Source: Nitrospirota bacterium
GTDB taxonomy: Bacteria; Nitrospirota; Nitrospiria; Nitrospirales; Nitrospiraceae
Length of the DNA: 45,219 nucleotides
Assembly (NCBI GenBank): GCA_016219645.1
Contig: JACRLR010000012.1
Location: 1 to 45,219, forward strand
Reading direction: 5' to 3'
Shown here: positions 41,513 to 45,219 of the stretch, piece after piece
Layout: every line of letters begins with the position of its first letter
How positions within the stretch are numbered: position 1 is the stretch's first letter
The notes under the pieces: generated by a model
Databases searched by the model: none
What the model was told of the DNA's origin: nothing
The model's input: the letters and a program-made list of their open reading frames with translations, nothing else
Position numbers and translations under genes: made by a program

Positions 41513-43702
41513 TTACCCTCCTTGTACCACAATCTGGGAGAAGTCGGCGAATGACATAAACAAATCATCCACTTCTTTGAGCAGCGACAACCGGTTACTT
41601 CGGACGATCGGATCCTCTGCATTGACCATGACAGCCGTGAAGAACGCATCGATGGTGGGCTTCAGACGCACCAGCCCATCCAAGGCCTGGCCATAGTCCC
41701 CCCGCTTCATTGCGGACATCATCTTGCCGCGTTCTTCCGCCGTGGCCCGGTAGAGGGCAGATTCTGTGGGATGGTCGAACCGCGCCAGGTCGACCGGCTT
41801 GCGATCCCATTGCTCTTTCTCAACGAGCCGATGCGCACGCTTGAAGCCGACGATCAACGGATCGAACTCCACCTTCGTCGTCACGGATTGAAGCGCCTTC
41901 ATTCTCAGCACGAGATCGACGAGGTCCAGCGCCTGGTCATGGGCCGGTTTGAGCACCGCTTCTATGGCATCATCCCGCAATACCTGGACGACACGACCAT
42001 AGTGCCGAACCCGTTCGAAGACGAACTCCGCTATCCGCCGTACGCTCTGCAGTTCAGAATCCGGCATCCCCTTAAAGCCGTCATCGGAAACGAGGGTGCT
42101 CGCATTATGAATGTAGCGCCCCAAGTCCATCCGCAGATTTCCCTCAAGAATAATTCTGACGATGGCCGTGGCATTCCTACGCAGCGCAAAGGGGTCTTCC
42201 GATCCGGTCGGGATGAGCCCTACATGAAAAAATGCTGCAATTGAATCCAGCCGGTCGGCCAACGACAGCACCTGACCGGCTAAGGTCCGGGGCAATTCGC
42301 CTTCGATCGACCGTGGCAGATATTGCTCACTGATCGCCTGACTGACCACATCAGATTCCCCGTCGTGTGTTGCGTACTCACCCCCCATGACGCCCTGCAG
42401 CTCAGGAAACTCCCCGACCACGCCTGTAAGAAGGTCGGCCTTGCAGAGATCCGCCGCCCTTTCGCAGACCTCTTTCAGCTTGGGATCCTGAGGCCGCAGG
42501 CTGGAGGCGATGAAGCCGGCCAGCTTCCTGACCCGTTGCTGTTTCTGAGCCATAGTCCCAAGCTTCTGATGGAATGTGACACCGGCGAGCTTCTCGACAC
42601 GTTCCTGTAATTTCACCTTGCGATCTTCATCGAAGAAGAACTTGGCATCGGCCAGCCGGGCGGCCAACACCCGCTCGTTCCCTTCACGGATGAGGGTCAT
42701 ATCTTTCACCTGATTGTTGGCCACCGCAATGAAATGCGCCACAAGCTTGCCTGTATCACGATTCAGCAGGGAGAAGAACCCCTGATGTTCTTTCATCGAG
42801 GTGATCAAGATCTCTTGCGGCACTTCCAAATAGGCCGATTTGAAAGATCCGATGACGGCATTGGGGCATTCGGTCGTATAAACCGCCTGGTCCAGCAGAT
42901 CGGCATCGACGTTCAGCCGGAACCCGGTCTTGTTGCAGATCATGGCAATTTGATCTTCGATCACACGCCGACGACGCTGCGGGTCCGGAATGACCCCTTG
43001 ACGTTCAAGCCCCTTCAGATAAGACTCATAGTCTCTGACCACAAGCCCTTTTGCATTCCCCAGCACGCGATGGCCTTCCGTCCTGTTACCGGCGGTAATT
43101 CCTGCCGCTTCGATCGGAATCGTGGTCCCCCCGAACAGCGCCACCAACCACCGTATCGGCCGGGCGAACCGCACACCGGTGTGATTCCATTTCATCGCTT
43201 TCGGAAAGGAGAGTGTCGCGATTAACTGCGGGAGAAGTTCTTCCAGCACCACGTTGGCTGGCCGCCCCTGTTCTTCCTTCACGGCACAGAGGTACTCCCC
43301 CTTCGGAGTCTGGCGAATCTGCAGCTCGTGAACCGCAACCCCTTGCCCTGCGGCAAATCCCGTTGCCGCTCTGGTCGGCTGGCCGGCCGGATCGAATGCC
43401 ACAGACTTGGAAGGCCCCATCGCTTCCTTGACCACAGAGGTCTGCTGGGTCGCGAGACCTTGAACCACCAGAGTCAATCGCCGTGGAGTTCCCAGAGTAC
43501 GGACGGATTGAAACCCAAGCCGTTGGTCTGTCAACGACTGCTCAGCTGAACCTTTGAGCGCAGCCAACGCGGGAGCAATGAACTGGTAGGGAAGTTCTTC
43601 GACGCCGATCTCGAGCAACAACTCGGCAGCGGTCACTGAGGAAAGGCGCCGCCCACGCTTCGCGGGAGGACCGGGACGCCGAGGTTTCTGAGCCTTTGCC
43701 AT
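41513..43702 (-). CDS. glyS: Glycyl-tRNA synthetase, beta subunit
   Basis: The 729-residue protein starts with a short basic extension (KAQKPRRPGPPAKRGRRLSS), then the usual AAELLLEIGVEELPYQFIAP. EGHRVLGNAKGLVV, EYATHDGESDVVSQAISEQY and LADRLDSIAAFFHVGLIPTG (HD-like region) are typical. The end holds the tRNA anticodon-binding-like part. It works with the alpha subunit as a heterotetramer attaching glycine to tRNA. It follows glyQ by 15 bases. The extension of about 25 residues is longer than in common relatives; a later start is not evident. Confidence 0.96.
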   Translation of the reverse strand: MAKAQKPRRPGPPAKRGRRLSSVTAAELLLEIGVEELPYQFIAPALAALKGSAEQSLTDQRLGFQSVRTLGTPRRLTLVVQGLATQQTSVVKEAMGPSKSVAFDPAGQPTRAATGFAAGQGVAVHELQIRQTPKGEYLCAVKEEQGRPANVVLEELLPQLIATLSFPKAMKWNHTGVRFARPIRWLVALFGGTTIPIEAAGITAGNRTEGHRVLGNAKGLVVRDYESYLKGLERQGVIPDPQRRRRVIEDQIAMICNKTGFRLNVDADLLDQAVYTTECPNAVIGSFKSAYLEVPQEILITSMKEHQGFFSLLNRDTGKLVAHFIAVANNQVKDMTLIREGNERVLAARLADAKFFFDEDRKVKLQERVEKLAGVTFHQKLGTMAQKQQRVRKLAGFIASSLRPQDPKLKEVCERAADLCKADLLTGVVGEFPELQGVMGGEYATHDGESDVVSQAISEQYLPRSIEGELPRTLAGQVLSLADRLDSIAAFFHVGLIPTGSEDPFALRRNATAIVRIILEGNLRMDLGRYIHNASTLVSDDGFKGMPDSELQSVRRIAEFVFERVRHYGRVVQVLRDDAIEAVLKPAHDQALDLVDLVLRMKALQSVTTKVEFDPLIVGFKRAHRLVEKEQWDRKPVDLARFDHPTESALYRATAEERGKMMSAMKRGDYGQALDGLVRLKPTIDAFFTAVMVNAEDPIVRSNRLSLLKEVDDLFMSFADFSQIVVQGG

Positions 43703-43717
43703 GGATTCTTCTGTGGG

Positions 43718-44659
<942 letters not shown>

Positions 44660-44868
44660 GAAGAGTCCAGTCGTTGAATCGAAGGTTCGAAGAATTTTTG
44701 CGCTAGATTCGTTGAAATGAAAGGAGAAACTAGCAGGAATTCGCAGAACCTGTCAAGGAACAACCCCTCTATGATCAAGGAGTTGCAGCATCCTGCCTCT
44801 TGTTAGAACTGATTGACATTGTGGATCGGACCCTCTGACGTATTTGACTCACATTCTTCTATGGGCTC

Positions 44869-44897
44869 TTGACGGGACCAGTCCTGGCACATTATTG
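44869..44897 (+). promoter_or_regulatory. Possible promoter of the Rrf2-type gene
   Basis: TTGACG at 44869-44874 and TTATTG at 44892-44897 are 17 bases apart, 45 bases before the start codon. Another TTGACA at 44813 has no good partner. Pattern match only. Confidence 0.33.
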
Positions 44898-44941
44898 TCG
44901 CAAATCTTGACTCACTCACTCGGAATTGTTTCGACCGCACC

Positions 44942-45219
44942 ATGAAACTCTCGAAAAAAAGCGAGTATGGGCTTCGCGCCCTGCTTGAGCTCACTCTCGC
45001 GAATGGCCGGGAGACGTTACAACGACATCAGATTGCCGAGCGTCAGCATATCCCGGTGGAGTTCTTGGAACAGATTCTTCTCACGCTAAAACGGGCCGGG
45101 CTGCTCGCGAGTCGTCGGGGGGTCAAGGGCGGCTATACGCTGATCAAGTCGCCCGGTGAGATAACGCTTGGTCAAGTGATCCGCATCTTAGACGGGCCGC
45201 TCGCGCCTATTTCCTGCGT
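44942..45219 (+). CDS. Rrf2-family transcriptional regulator (cut by the window edge)
   Basis: The first 92 residues are visible: MKLSKKSEYGLRALLELTLA, IAERQHIPVEFLEQILLTLK, SRRGVKGGYTLIKSP and ITLGQVIRILDGPLAPISC. This is the winged helix of Rrf2 proteins (IscR, CymR, NsrR), with the wing GGYTL. The cysteine at the cut edge is where iron-sulfur cluster ligands begin in many members. Such regulators sense Fe-S status, nitric oxide or cysteine level. It is divergent from glyQ. Which sensor it is cannot be settled without the missing half. Confidence 0.88.
   Translation, partial: MKLSKKSEYGLRALLELTLANGRETLQRHQIAERQHIPVEFLEQILLTLKRAGLLASRRGVKGGYTLIKSPGEITLGQVIRILDGPLAPISC

Noticed and set aside
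44660-44941. T-box or glycine riboswitch upstream of glyQ
   Set aside because: No T-box motif, specifier stem or tandem glycine aptamer could be recognised on the minus strand.

Overview
This window looks like part of a GC-rich bacterial chromosome from the phylum Nitrospirota, most probably Nitrospira or a close relative. That is inferred from gene style (split GlyQ/GlyS, an RpoS-like sigma next to apt and a DksA-type protein, bacterial squalene synthase, numerous two-component proteins) and from many dispersed hairpin repeats. No 16S rRNA or other direct taxonomic marker is present.

Layout. Positions 1-9,100 are accessory and worn. They hold the end of an IS21-like element, a DUF1254 protein, a GIY-YIG nuclease led by a palindrome, two relics of staphylococcal-nuclease-like genes, an exported unknown protein, a Tll0287-like heme protein, a tandem universal stress protein, and a ~655-bp segment present twice that carries USP sequence and abuts Hpt-gene fragments. 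Positions 9,091-14,725 (minus strand) hold a signalling cluster: REC with a C-terminal Cys cluster, REC-GGDEF, a large hybrid kinase, and a truncated Hpt gene, preceded by GatB/YqeY. Positions 14,900-24,040 hold lipoproteins, an MFS carrier, glutathione peroxidase, HtpX, a cupredoxin coupled to squalene synthase, and a small iron-sulfur cassette. Positions 24,320-31,450 hold alanine dehydrogenase, tRNA-Pro(CGG), an acylphosphatase / RpoS-like sigma / apt / DksA row, queC, a cytochrome c lipoprotein, a DUF2490 protein and a hemerythrin. Positions 31,620-44,660 are almost entirely minus strand: glyQ-glyS, then a tight row ppdK-ribD-hydrolase-unknown-MFS-small membrane protein-ribE, then a pseudouridine synthase. 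The right edge cuts an Rrf2-type regulator.

The most unusual content is non-coding. Two families of long imperfect hairpins recur at the 3' ends of genes. Family B (4405-4530, 23443-23656, 29176-29298, 32410-32635) runs ~125 nt when uninterrupted. In three of four copies the stop codon of the preceding gene lies within or directly against its terminal arm. It keeps one mismatch at the same stem position, G opposite G when read on the strand of that gene. Family C (22003-22268, 41239-41509, 32521-32610, with nested inner copies) keeps an inner stem with a single G/A mismatch, while its outer arms differ between copies yet remain self-complementary within each copy. One C hairpin sits inside a B hairpin. 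This pattern suggests that folded single-stranded DNA or RNA is what is recognised or maintained. A third palindrome (family A) sits in the leader of the GIY-YIG nuclease gene and recurs in the duplicated segment. No enzyme can be linked to B or C from this window alone.
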